A DNA stretch of 20,379 nucleotides. Source: Isoetes engelmannii (taxonomy: Eukaryota; Streptophyta; Lycopodiopsida; Isoetales; Isoetaceae). The stretch is taken from the NCBI GenBank assembly GCA_011763485.2, contig JAANSK020284379.1, positions 1 through 20,379 of the forward strand, written 5' to 3'. Position 1 is the first letter of the stretch. The number at the start of each line of letters is the position of its first letter. This document shows, piece after piece, positions 1 to 10,182 of this stretch. The notes beneath the pieces are model-generated. The model saw nothing but the letters and a program-made list of their open reading frames with translations, made no database searches and was not told where the DNA came from. The translations under genes and the position numbers were made by a program.

Positions 1-114
1 CCACCGGAACTGCGCCTCCAGAAGAAGAAGCGCCCTCCGAAGCAAAGAACAGGGGAATTTCTTGAAACAGGGGAATTCTGGCCTGAACCGGGAAATTTCT
101 TGGGCCAACCATTA
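1..114. other. Unassigned left edge of window
   Basis: No gene is recognised. One + frame stays open from base 1 to the TAA near 231, but it runs through the inverted repeat that follows and matches no family I know. It includes a short direct repeat (CAGGGGAATT twice, near 51 and 69). It may be promoter or UTR of a neighbouring gene, or repeat DNA. Confidence 0.3.
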
Positions 115-226
115 CGTTGGGAAATGTGCCCCTGCAGGCCTTTACGTGGGGCTCGGGCGCTGGCTCGCCCTGACGGGCTCGCCAGGCCCTTACCCCACGT
201 AAGGGCCTGCAGGGGCACATTACCCC
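115..226. repeat. Fold-back element with ~33-bp inverted arms, possible MITE
   Basis: The left arm (about 119-151) and right arm (about 192-225) are inverted copies, with about 31 of 33 positions matching. The arm core reads AATGTGCCCCTGCAGG, followed by CCTTTACGTGGGG. The GC-rich loop of about 40 nt repeats GGCTCGCC. The structure resembles a tiny MITE or fold-back element; the right end read inward (TAGGGGTAATGTG) is hAT-like. No clear target-site duplication is visible. It lies about 110 bp upstream of the CPQ start codon and so may sit in that promoter or leader. Confidence 0.55.
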
Positions 227-333
227 TAACATAATAAATCGGATGCTAAGAATATGCTACACGACATCAGTAGAAATACATTACTTTACTTTGCGTTATT
301 TTGTCTACACTGATTTTTTGCGCTGTTACTCCG

Positions 334-3300
334 ATGGATCGAACGATACTTTGGGTCGTAGCAATCCTACTCTGGGAGGTTGTTTCATATCGGAGTTCCT
401 GCTCCTTTTCCTTTTGATCAATATACTTTTTTCTTTGCTTTGTAGACATGCGTTGGATCTGTGTTAAGGATTCCTGGATCAGATTGGCAACCTATGATGC
501 AGGCTAAACAGGACTCAGATGCCATAATTAAATCTGCATTTTCCACAGAGTCAGTAGGCCCACCCTTCTTGGTACCGTTAAGTTTGTTTTTATTGTTGTA
601 GCAGTGATATGATCTATTGCGTACTTCTCGTTTATGCATTTAAACAAGCAGCATCGTCTACGAGAGACTAGCTTATATGACAGATACTTTCGGGCCCCGT
701 TTAAGTGGTTCCGATGCACTTGAAATGGCTTTAGACTGGACCAAGGTTCGAATCCCATCATTTGCTTATGGTTCATGCATTTCAGGACTTCTAAACACCA
801 ATTGATTGTAGGAGCAAATAGAAAAGGACGGTCTGTTAGTGAAAGAGGAACATGTGAAAGTCCCATGTTGGGTACGTGGGAACGAGTATGCTGTCCTCTT
901 GTCTCCTCGAGTAAAGAAGATGAATATAGCTGGACTTGGAGGAAGCGTTAGTACACCTGACAGTGAACCTTTAATAGCGAATGTAATTGTAGTTTCTTCA
1001 TTCAGTGAGCTTGAAATGCGAAGTTCTGATGTTAAAGGTCATATTTTCTTGCTTTTTGATTGGTATTTACCAGTCTATTTGCTGACATTTTTATGTGCAC
1101 CCATGCAGGGAAAATAGTTGTATTTAATGTAGAGTTTGAGAGCTATTCAGATACTGTTGTGTATAGAACCAGAGGAGCTCAAGAAGCTGAAAAACATGGT
1201 GCTGTTGCAGTCCTTGTACGTTCAATTGCTCCCTTTGGTTTGCAGGTTCGTATCCACCTTTGATTCATCAGTACTGTTCTGAATATGCTTGAGGTTAGAT
1301 GTTCCTTGTGGTTGGCCAGACAGGGACGAACTCTCCATGGGAACACATGGCAATTGAAAAGCCCAACATGACCTTGACAATGGCTGTTAAAAACTACAGC
1401 GATACGAGTTGTCTATACTTGTCTTGAATAGATTATATCATCTACTTTCAAAAGGGTTACGATAGAAAATGTTGTTTCAGAAGCTTGAAGTGTTAGTTAG
1501 CTCTGCATTTGGGCAATGCTGACTCTATCTGGGAATGCCATGTGTTTTATGTAAATTGGTGCGCAGTGGTCTCAGAAAGTGCATAGCCCTATTAAGGTAA
1601 TAGGAGTGGCCCTCAATCCCTTATACCATTTGGCCTCTACATTGATGAATTCGAAAATTTCAGGAGAAGAAGGTTTCACATTACCATATTGCTCCAGGTT
1701 GGTGATACTTGGGCATCAGCAAAGAAAAGGAACTGCAACTAAACCTGCAAATGGTCATTTTGACATCTTGGTACTATTGGGATGCTCATAAAATCCTATA
1801 TTTAACATGCCGGTGCTGCTAAGTTGTAAAGTGGAATACACAATCCTAGGGGGCTGAAAATTTTGGCTGTCTTTGAGAACTACCACGTCTTCCTTTGACC
1901 AGCCAAAGTTGTGTATCCCCGAAGTGGAGATGATGCACCAATTGGAAGGCAACTTCAAGTTGAAAGGTTTTGGCATTGAAGGCAGCAATCAATGTGTCAT
2001 GAAGCACCGTGATCATTCTAGACAGATAGATATTGCCTTTCTAATTGAGACCATTCAACAATTTCGTGTTGCAGGTTAATCAGCTTATACAGCTTGAAAA
2101 GCTGTCCACCAGCAGTTCCTTGTTTTTGGATCATGTTTTAACTAGCTTTGTTATACGTCTCAGCTATTTGACCTTCCAAATTATAGGGTGTCTTTTGGCC
2201 AGCTGGAAATTGAGGCTTGTTGAACTTACCATACTAACTGTGAGGACAGAAAATGGCTCTTCGTGAGTTTGAGGAGCATTCATCTTTATCTATTCTCTCT
2301 ATTACATCACAAGAGGAAGATATCGCTGACTCTTTGGAGATAACAACTTTGCAGCAGTGCATGAATTTTTATGACCAGAAATATTCGGCTCTATTTATGC
2401 ATGATTTTTCCCCAACAAGTTGGCAGCATCCTCAAGTAAAGTGATATCATGCACCGAAAATTACTGAAGCAAGCAGAAATAGCTTCATTTTTCTCACTTA
2501 TGGATTGAGGACCCAATCAAAACAAACAGAAATCCCCAATCTCAAAGGACGTAACATTAGTGAGTTCCAAGAAAATTAACTGATGAGCGGCACAAAGACA
2601 CGAGCAGTCCTCTCAGAAGAAGCTACTTAGCACTACAATGCATTCTATTTGTTGAAACATGACCATGCACTGTAGCCACACATTCATGGCTGCATCTCAG
2701 TACTGTGACATGTCCATGCATGTTCATAATCATGCATTGAATATAGCTAACTACTGCGTTGCTGATACAGACAGTTCATGCTGGTGCAATGGGACCTGCT
2801 GGGATCCCCGCTGCAGCAATTACCCTTGAGGATGCAAAAATGTTTGCACGAATGCAAGCTCGTGATCAAGACATTATAGTACAACTGTACATGGAGGTCC
2901 ACAAATCTTCTCTTATTAGCTCAGTTAGAAAAATGTTTGTTTCGTATATAGGCTTTTGTATATATATAATTTTGTATACCTTAAATCTGATGGTGTATAC
3001 CTTCAAGTGATAGTGGATACATGCCTTGAACTCTGATGCAGGCTCACACATTACCTGATACATTGTCACGGTAACAAGCTATGCTATGTTTTCTAATTCT
3101 ATCAGTGAACAAAAGTTGTGATAAGTTGACATCTCGGTGTATCTGCAGTAATTTGATGATTGAGATCCAGGGCAGTGAAAAACCAGAAGAAATTGTTGTG
3201 TTTGGAGGCCATATGGATAGCTGGGATATTGCCGATGGTGCAATGGATGATGGTGCTGGTGCATTTGTATCATGGGAGGTACAGTAAAAATCATTGCCTT

Positions 3301-4198
3301 TCAAGAGCTAGATTCTGTCCCATGTAACTTATCATGGCCAACTACAGGCCATGCGTCTTGTTAACTCGCTAGGTTATAAGCCCAAACGTACACTTCGTGC
3401 AGTGTTGTTCGTAAATGAGGAGAATGGGGCACGAGGTGGCAATCAGTATTTCCTTAACCACAAAGATGAACTTAATTTGTGAGTGTTGTGTGCCAATTTA
3501 CATCTTTTAATTTCTATATGACCCATCTACTAATAGTATCACAGAACAAGCATTGCGATCGAATCAGACGAAGGTACATTTACTCCAATTGGCATCTCAT
3601 TTCGAGGGTCAGAGGCTGCACGAGCAATTTTGGAAAAGGTAGCATGATATGATCATGATCATGATCATGATATCATCATTGCAGTTGTTGTGCTTGTTCA
3701 TTTCATTGTGTTTATGCAGGTTGGCAGATCATTGCTGGCCACAATTGGATCTGGGAATGTGACTGGCAAATCAATTGGGACTGACATTTCTCCTATGGTA
3801 TGTAGTGCTTTATTATTAGAGGAAAAAACACCTTACAAAGATGATATTTGTTTCCTTCTTGCAGTGTGATGAAGGCGTTCCTTGTGGGAGCCTAATCACA
3901 TTAGACCCAAGGATTGGTGACCTCCCAAATAATCCTTGCAAAGGGTTTACGAAACCTCCATATCCAGCAACAAATTTCTTAACAAGTGCTTACTTCTGGT
4001 ACAATATAAAGTGCATTTCTGTATCCGAAATGACATCAATAGTATACTGTTTGACATCGTCATATGAATTGCAGGTATCATCATACCCCGGCAGACACAG
4101 TGGACAAGCTTTCTCCACAACAATTGCAACATTGTGCTGCAACTCTTGCAGTCTGGACATATTCGATTGCAAACTTAGATTTTTTGCTTCCTCGGTAA
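334..4198 (+). CDS. Carboxypeptidase Q-like M28 metallopeptidase (13 exons)
   Basis: A zinc-dependent M28 peptidase of the plasma glutamate carboxypeptidase (CPQ) type; relatives release amino acids from dipeptides and act in the secretory or lysosomal lumen. Predicted exons: 334-378, 446-549, 652-745, 812-1037, 1109-1245, 2771-2896, 3042-3070, 3149-3278, 3348-3478, 3545-3638, 3720-3797, 3865-3998, 4075-4198. All introns are GT-AG and phases match, giving 1452 nt or 483 aa (human CPQ is about 472). The N-terminus MDRTILWVVAILLWE is hydrophobic and signal-peptide-like. Family motifs follow: YERLAYMTDTFGPRLSGS (~54-71), CWVRG, GGHMDSWD (H275), AMDDGAG (D287), NEENGARGG (E321/E322), ESDEGTF (D349) and YHHTPADT (H445/H446). 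These correspond to the two-zinc ligands and catalytic Glu, so the enzyme looks competent. The loop after HAGAM is about 4 residues shorter than in relatives. The 334 ATG is the first in-frame Met after the TAG at 271. The first two splice sites are the least certain; the other exons are firm. Confidence 0.9.
1246..2770 (+). other. Long intron 5 of the CPQ-like gene
   Basis: At 1.5 kb this intron is far longer than the other eleven (66-145 nt). I see no further CPQ exon in it: the flanking exons join in phase 0 and continue the family alignment (FGLQ then TVHAGAM). No element ends or long open frames with a recognisable product are visible. It may hold old repeat insertions that I cannot identify. 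Confidence 0.5.
3644..3680. repeat. Self-complementary ATGATC tandem repeat in a CPQ intron
   Basis: The 81-nt intron between exons 11 and 12 of the predicted model's minimal-intron set (3639-3719) opens with repeated ATGATC/ATCATG units forming a near-perfect palindrome, followed by GATATCATCATT. It is a simple repeat that could form a hairpin just downstream of the GTAGCA donor. Confidence 0.6.
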
Positions 4199-4769
4199 TC
4201 CATTTTTCTGAAAGATGAAGAAACAGGTAAATATGGAGACCGTGTGTATCCATTTGGTATAAGTGTTCAGCAGAGGAAAAAATAATAGATCTGAGAGAAA
4301 AATATTAAATTATCCAAGAGAAGTTCTCTACCTTTTCGTAACATATCATTCCAAGTCCCATCTCCACGAATTATGTGCAATCCTTAACAAGTAATCAAGT
4401 AGGGTGATTGGACAACTGCAATTGTAAGGGCTCATTCCAGACCAATGGCCTTCCAATTCTTGGATTGGCAATGTCCAGACCGAAGGAACAAATTTTGGGG
4501 CTATGTGGCCATGGCCAAAATGGCTCCGGCGTGTTGCACAAGCCTAGCACACTGGCGTTATTGGGCCTTAAGAGATTTGTGCAGATTTATCCCCTTTTTC
4601 ACTTCCCTCTTTTTTCTTTTTTCTGCTTACTTTTTTCCTTTCATTTTTCCCTTTGTTTTTTCTCCCCCTTTTTTCCCTCTACCCTTTTTTTTCTTTCTTT
4701 TTTAACTGCTTTCCTTTTTCCCCTTACATAACCACATGAATGAATTAAGAAGTTCTATTCTGCCTAAAC
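4199..4769. other. CPQ 3' flank and polypyrimidine tract
   Basis: The 3' UTR of the CPQ-like gene should start here; AATAAT near 4282 is a possible poly(A) signal. Bases 4585-4725 form a long C/T-rich tract (runs of CTTTTTT, CCCTTTT and similar) that is polypurine on the other strand. Bases 4408-4570 contain open frames with no recognisable product. I assign no gene. Confidence 0.45.
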
Positions 4770-5816
4770 TTCGGGAGGAGGGATATGTACATGAAAATAT
4801 ATTTTTATCACAAAGGTATTTCTGAACTTTATATGTCCAAAATCTAAAGGTCCTCAAATCAACGAACCTATTGGTCCTCCACTCAATGAATACCTTGATT
4901 CTGATGAATCAGAGGAGAAAAACAAGTTCCTTGGGCAGGAGGCTGAACCATCTTGGGTGCATTCTCCTATGTCAATAGTTGAGCTCTTTCAAGAAGCTAC
5001 CATGGAACTTACACTTGAGGAGGAGGAGATCAAGAAGCTACCATGGAACTCACACTTGAGGAGGAGGAGATCATGCCTACTAATCTGGTAGTCATAGAGA
5101 CTCCTATTTTGGACCAGGATAGCCAAGGAGATATGGTACAAGCAGTCAATACTAAATCCCCAAACTTTGCTACCGAGGACCTCATAATTCCTCTTGGATT
5201 TGAGATTGGTCTAACCAGTCCCAAAACCCCCTCTGAACAGCTGTAGGATGCTATTTTGAAAAATCCCAAAGAAACAATTGAATATAAGGTCCATTTCCCT
5301 CTTAGCCACATTGATCTCATGATACCTCCTGAAAGAGAAAATGATGTAGAATTGTTCAAGACTCTATACATCAAGGATTATTCAGGTCGAGATGATCAAC
5401 TAAGAGATATTACAAACTCTGCATCCAAACTATATGGCAAATTTTGGGACAATAAAGAAGATGATCAAGAGGACCAAGGAGCTGCTGAACCTGAAAACTT
5501 CTTCACCTTTTTACCTTCGAGAAAAAAAATGAAAAGAAAAAAAAGGGGGGAAAGGTCTACATTCCTAATGAGTATGGACCTGTCACCAGGAATAGAGCTC
5601 AATGAAGATTGCTACTTAGAATTTTAGGGGAATCAAAGGCCCCTTTAACACTAGACAATAGAGCTCAATGAAGATTGCTACTTAGAATTTTAGGGGAATC
5701 AAAGGCCCCTTTAACACTAGAGTTGTCTTAGGATCTGTTTGAGTTGATCAACGCGTATGGGTCCCGCAATCCCTTCTCTATATTATGGACTAATTCTCAA
5801 TGATACTTGTGAGATA
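4770..5816 (+). mobile_element. Broken plant L1-type LINE: ORF1 tail and ORF2 start
   Basis: An acidic, ORF1-like reading frame runs from about 4850 (PQINEPIGPPLNEYLDSDES) to VYIPNEYGPVTRNRAQ and a stop near 5603. It is broken by a 41-bp tandem duplication (4989-5071, which shifts the frame) and a stop near 5245. At the ORF1 stop the bases read ATGA, so ORF2 starts overlapping it: MKIAT-stop-NFRGIKGPFNTRVVL. This is the usual opening of a plant LINE ORF2 endonuclease (MKI..WN.RGL), with TAG where W is expected. A 66-bp tandem duplication (about 5594-5659 and 5660-5721) repeats the ORF2 start. The rest of ORF2 is missing; the Helitron at 5817 begins soon after. The left boundary is uncertain. 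Not a functional element. Confidence 0.6.
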
Positions 5817-7888
5817 TCTACTTATTTAAAATGTTTTTGCACTTTCTCTTCTTGCCAGTCTACCCTTTTTCAAGTGTGACTTTGGAGTCCAAAAATGGTT
5901 TTTCGAGTCAAACTTCTTTAAACAGCTATTTTTCATGCACACTTTTTGAGCCGATTCATAAATGTAAATCCCTTTATCATATAACTGTTGTATACATTGG
6001 CATTAGTGATGAGACATGGTTCAAGGCTTGGCCAAGACTCGGCCTCCTCCCCAGTTTGCAAACTTTGCTGTCAAACAGAAGAATCAGTCTCTCATATTTT
6101 TTGTTGTCCTAAAATCCGGGAATTCTGGAGATGGCTTGATTCCTACCTCATAGCCAAGGGCTATAACATTGGTAACTGGGCAAATCCCATAGATCTCCTT
6201 AAAGGAACCAATAGATTCCTTAATACAATCTAACAAACAACCTATTGGACTATATGGAAGCACAGGAACAGAGTCAATTATTCTGACAAAATGGTTGATG
6301 TTACATGGATTAAAATCTCTTTTCAGATTGAACTGTCTAAAATTGCTATGGCTCACAAGAATGAACTACAAGAAAAAGCTGATAGAAGTTGGTCTGCAAT
6401 TGGATCTTTTGTTGGCCAATGTAATCTCTTTGTTTGTCATGATATGCTTCTCACAAATGATCTTTTTGTTGCCTTTAGAGATGCTGATAGCTCTGACTCA
6501 ACCGCTGAATTGCAAGCCACGGCTGGAGGACCTTTCTGCATATGCTATTGCAACTGTAATCTTCAATCATGAAGGCACATGGCCCTTGACCCCTCACATC
6601 ACGAGGGATTTCATGAATCTGGAACCATTTCTGCTCAATGGCTACCAAGCCTTCATCCTTGACTGATTTCTCTTCTCCTATGATAGGTTGCTTACAGAGG
6701 ATCAATTTCTATTTTTCAAGGATATGTTCTATCACCACAAGGCCAAGCATGATGCCCAAGGAGCAGCTCTAATTTTCTTTTCAGGTACCTCCCAATCTGG
6801 TTTTTTGCTTTTCCCCAGATTGGGATGACATAGCCTGGCAGACAGACCCAGTTGCTACAGATCTAATTGTTATAGAGGATGATGATGAGAAGTTGGACCC
6901 ATACATCTTTCTTCTGGCGGAGATGTAGTAAACAAATCTGCTTGAATCAATCCTCTGGTGGTGTTTTGTACAGAAGTCCAAGAAGATCGGATTCTCTCTC
7001 ATATCTCAAGCGAATTTTTGAAAAAGCTGGTTGTAAAGTTGGAGAGTTGCCCTATACAGAAGTCGAAGAAAGTCAGATCCTTTTGTTCTCTCTCAGAGAC
7101 TAGTTTGATTTTCCAAGTCAAACTTTTGGTCTTCATAAAAGTTCTTAGCTACTCTATTTCTGTTAAAAGTTCAGTATTAAAAAACTTCAACTATATAATT
7201 GGGAGTAAGGTTGGTCATGGCATGTTTACCATCCTTCCTCTAAAATGAATTTATTCTATAAGTAATAGAAAACCCTTTCCTTTCCTTAAAAAAAAAAAAA
7301 AAAAGATAAAAAAGAAAGAAAAGAAAAGAAAAGAAAAGAAAGAAAGATATGGTTCAAGGCTTTGGCGTCACTCTGACATGATCTGCCCGCGATTTTGAGC
7401 TTCACAAGTTTCTATTGCAATCTAATGTAGTTCTGATATAACTTGACGTATTTGGTTAGCAATGGCAGTGGTGCCCATCTGTAGGGCCTGGTTTTTAAGG
7501 ATCTCTGGCATCATTGAAGGACCTTTCATTTGTTCCAAGTTTGTTCAAGAGGAGTCTGAGCATTTTAGGGTCTACAAATTTGAGTGACATTTTGAGCATA
7601 AGTTTTAAGTTTATCTTCCCAATTTTTCATCTCTAGAAGTAAATTTAATTGCCCTCCACATTCCTTACAAAGCATTGTTTTTCTACTGAAATACATCATT
7701 TAAACGCAAACTTTGAACATTGATGATATTGTCATTAGACAACTTCAATAACAAAAATGATTATAAAAGAAAATAATGTCCATTCTTGCCAGTATCAACA
7801 TGTGATGTTGTTGGAAGTTGTACATATGGACGTTAAAGGCCGACATGCCAGCACATTAGCCCGGCAATGCTGGGCACACGTTTACGAC
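5817..7888 (+). mobile_element. Non-autonomous Helitron C, interrupted by a LINE
   Basis: The 5' end is TCTACTTATTTAAAATGT preceded by A (5816). The same 18 nt form the 5' end of Helitron A on the other strand at 20304. The 3' end has the stem-loop GCCCGGC-AAT-GCTGGGC (7859-7875), a 9-nt spacer ACACGTTTA, then CGAC in place of the canonical CTAG, followed by T. The last ~200 bp (7690-7884) are clearly homologous to the reverse complement of 16867-17060. There is no Rep/helicase frame. Removing the nested LINE (about 6030-7348) leaves about 750 bp. The degenerate CTAG suggests an older, immobile copy. Confidence 0.75.
6030..7348 (+). mobile_element. 5'-truncated LINE with poly(A) tail nested in Helitron C
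   Basis: The 5' part encodes the zinc-binding end of a LINE reverse-transcriptase ORF2: SSPVCKLCCQTEESVSHIFC followed by CPKIREFWRWL (6045-6130), then a TTYWTIWKHRNRVNYSDK-like stretch typical of the plant ORF2 C-terminus. The frame has a TAA near 6231 and later shifts. The 3' UTR ends in a long A tail that runs into AAAG repeats (7287-7345). GACATGGTTCAAGGCTT (6013-6029) recurs as GATATGGTTCAAGGCTT (7346-7362) right after the tail, a 17-nt target-site duplication with one mismatch. This fixes the truncation point just after 6029. Inactive. Confidence 0.75.
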
Positions 7889-8254
7889 TTCTATTTAAAG
7901 ACTTGAATTCCTTTTAACATTGATGCTTTATTTTGCGATAAATCCAGTAGAGATAATTGTGAAGTATGTACAATGATTTGAAGATATGAGGTGACTCATA
8001 CACCTACATACTTCACAATACATGTGTTCCTCTCGATTCCAACATTTGTTGCCTCTAATCTTAAAATTTCAAACATAACACTCTAACATCCAATATCATA
8101 AAAAATGGTTCGTCGCGCAAAACGTATAATATATGGTGAATTTGCTAAGGTTTCTATATGATTATGTTGATGTATCTGTTTGTGTGTTTATACACAGTAT
8201 TTCTAAGATGCGCAATGTATTCTCAAATTGTTTGGGCTTAGAACCCTTGGTGCA
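7889..8254. other. AT-rich stretch, no gene seen
   Basis: No coding, splicing or element signal beyond chance. A short inverted pair (TGTGAAGTATGTA near 7960 and TACATACTTCACA near 8004) could form a hairpin. Confidence 0.4.
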
Positions 8255-8405
8255 TACAAGGTTTGGCATGCACGGTGCATGCACAAACAACGTATGCATG
8301 CATTTCATGCACTCCTTGCATGCATGCATGCATGCATGCATGAACGCACGCATTGCATGCACTCCCGACCTGCATGCGCGCATTACATGCAGTAAGGTTG
8401 CATGT
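8255..8405. repeat. GCAT microsatellite and degenerate CATGCA-rich tract
   Basis: A pure (TGCA)n run at 8317-8342 lies within about 150 bp of degenerate GCATGCA, TGCATGC and CGCACGCAT words. The sequence is alternating purine-pyrimidine and highly self-complementary. CATGCA is also the core of plant RY seed-promoter elements, but here it looks like microsatellite expansion and decay. Confidence 0.75.
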
Positions 8406-8509
8406 TGAGCCCCTTCTTAAATTAAAACAATGCAAGGCACATGCCTCACTTTCTTGAGATCCCTCAAATTTTGGTTTTTGGCTGGTGGTTTTTGGTAAAG
8501 GCTTAGCAT

Positions 8510-8640
8510 AAATGAGATCCTTGGACGCATAACGCTTGGTGTTGGAGGCTAGTAGAGTGTAGGAGGCAGATAACTGGTTTTATCTTATGAGTTCAAATCC
8601 CAGGCTCTGGAAATAATAGTCGTACCTCTCGAGGAGTATC
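8510..8640 (+). repeat. Possible tRNA-derived SINE remnant
   Basis: GAGTTCAAATCCC (8589-8601) fits a pol III B box, and TAGTAGAGTGTAGG about 40 bases upstream is a poor A-box match at tRNA-like spacing. No tail or target duplication is seen. Weak; chance is possible. Confidence 0.2.
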
Positions 8641-9370
8641 TGGATGTGTCTTCCAACGATGGAGCAATCTTAGTTCCTTGCAATAAGTTTAGCTTTCTTC
8701 CTATATACGGCCCAATCCAAACCTCATTCCTTACAGGGACTTTTTCGGATGACTGGTCTTGTTATTTGAACACTCATTACTCGGACGGAGATTTTCTTTT
8801 TCATGGTAAGAGTACATCGCGATATGTGAATTAGGTGTTGAGATTCTTGTTTCATGACACTCTAGCCTGGGACTACTTTAAGTAGGACATGTAGGCCAAG
8901 CTTGGTCAAAAGTTTGACTAGGTATTGATCTGCTGAATTATTTATTGCAAATTCAAGTTTACTACTAAATATCTTTATCATCACTGCAAGTACGGAAAAA
9001 ATTATACTTACTGTAAATTCTATTTTTACCAATTCCATTTGTAACACATTGTTTTCCATGTTGCAAGGGGCTCTCGAAAATTTCCATACACATTCCATAC
9101 ATATCCGTACACATATGCCATATTAAACCATTGAAAATAGCATTTGTGACATCAAAAAATTGAACCACAAAAAAATGGGCAGTGAACATGGGAGGCACAA
9201 CTATCATTAGCAACCAGTTGCCTCAGAAACTTTGGTTCTGTTACATTTAGGGCCTCCAAAATCCACGATCTGGTTATGTGTTATGTTTTTGCTTTCTTGC
9301 TTTGTACCCCAATTTCTTTTGGGCTTACGCCCGTTGCTTTGTACCCTCCCGTAAGAAAATCCCATCCATC
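8641..9370. other. Unassigned repeat-like DNA
   Basis: No gene is recognised. Bases 9280-9365 resemble the 3' UTR of a plant LINE (TTTGTACCCC ... TTTGTACCCTCCCGTAAGAAAAT followed by a TCCATCC tail), but no coding part is attached. A - strand frame at 8965-9213 has no convincing family match. Confidence 0.3.
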
Positions 9371-9980
9371 CATTTTCTTGTGTCCGTCTTCTTCTTCTTT
9401 TCACCATCTTTTAGATGGCAGAATGAAGAAGAAAAAGGAATAGAATGCTTTGAAGGTTAAAAATAATGTTGTGCTTTCCCATGACCTCTTAGCCTTCGTG
9501 GACGTTAAAAGTTCTATCCTAGCATTTTACTGTGTCCATCTTCTTCTTCTTTTCACCATCTTCTCAGATGGCTCAACTCCGTCAATAAAATCAACTTCAG
9601 GTCCGTCCGTCCGTCCGTCCATTTTCTTGTGTCCATCTTTTTCTTCTTTTCACCATCTTCTTAGATGGCTCAACTCCGTCAATAAGATCAACTTCAGGAA
9701 AGAAGAAAAAAAGGGAATAGAATGCTTTGGAGGAGAAAAATAATGTTGTGCTTTCTTGGGACGGCCCGCGTTGGAATCAGTGTCATCGACAAATTTATCC
9801 TAGGATTTTCCTGTGTCCATCTTCTTCTTCTTTTCACCATCTTAGATGGCTCAACTTCGTCAATGAAATCAACTTCAGGAAAAAGGAATAGAAGGCTTTG
9901 GAGGATAAAAATAATGAAGACAAAGGAATGAAGGCTTTGGAGGATAAAAACAATGTTGTGATTTCTCATGACCTCTTGGT
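9371..9980. repeat. Imperfect tandem repeat cluster (four copies)
   Basis: A module beginning TGTGTCCATCTTCTTCTTCT and continuing TTTCACCATCTT-AGATGGCTCAACT-CGTCAAT-AATCAACTTCAGG, then GGAATAGAATGCTTTGGAGG and ATAATGTTGTG, recurs at about 9379, 9531, 9628 and 9812. Spacing is uneven (152, 97 and 184 bp), because some copies lack the second half. A (GTCC)n microsatellite lies at 9601-9620. Open frames through it are pyrimidine-rich by-products. Confidence 0.7.
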
Positions 9981-10182
9981 CTTTCCTGGACGTTAAAAAA
10001 ATTATTTTATTCTATTCTTGCCTCTCACTTTGTTGAAGGCCTTCATCAGTTTCATGTTTTATTTTTGCAGCAAGAATTTACTTTGAGGGTAGTCTATGTC
10101 TTTCTTGCACTCTAGAGACCAAGAGAATGTATATTTATAGGTTGTGTTGAGGGTAAACAAGGAGAAAACTAGCCGATCAGAC

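Noticed and set aside
1-231. Open + frame across the left edge
   Set aside because: It runs through the fold-back repeat and its composition there simply follows the GC-rich arms; no family match.
243-467. 74-codon + frame overlapping the CPQ start in another frame
   Set aside because: It covers the first CPQ exon and intron out of frame; at most an upstream start codon in the leader.
746-758. GGTTCGAATCCC, a perfect pol III B-box-like word
   Set aside because: It spans the CPQ exon 3 donor with no A box or tRNA fold around it; exon conservation explains half of it.
8162-8435. Met/His/Cys/Ala-rich frames on both strands
   Set aside because: Pure by-products of the GCAT repeat.
8965-9213. 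Minus-strand frame with FFDVTNAIFNG, recalling the reverse-transcriptase DVKNAFLNG motif of copia-like elements
   Set aside because: Only one short, imperfect motif; the residues that should follow are absent. Too weak to call even as a fossil.
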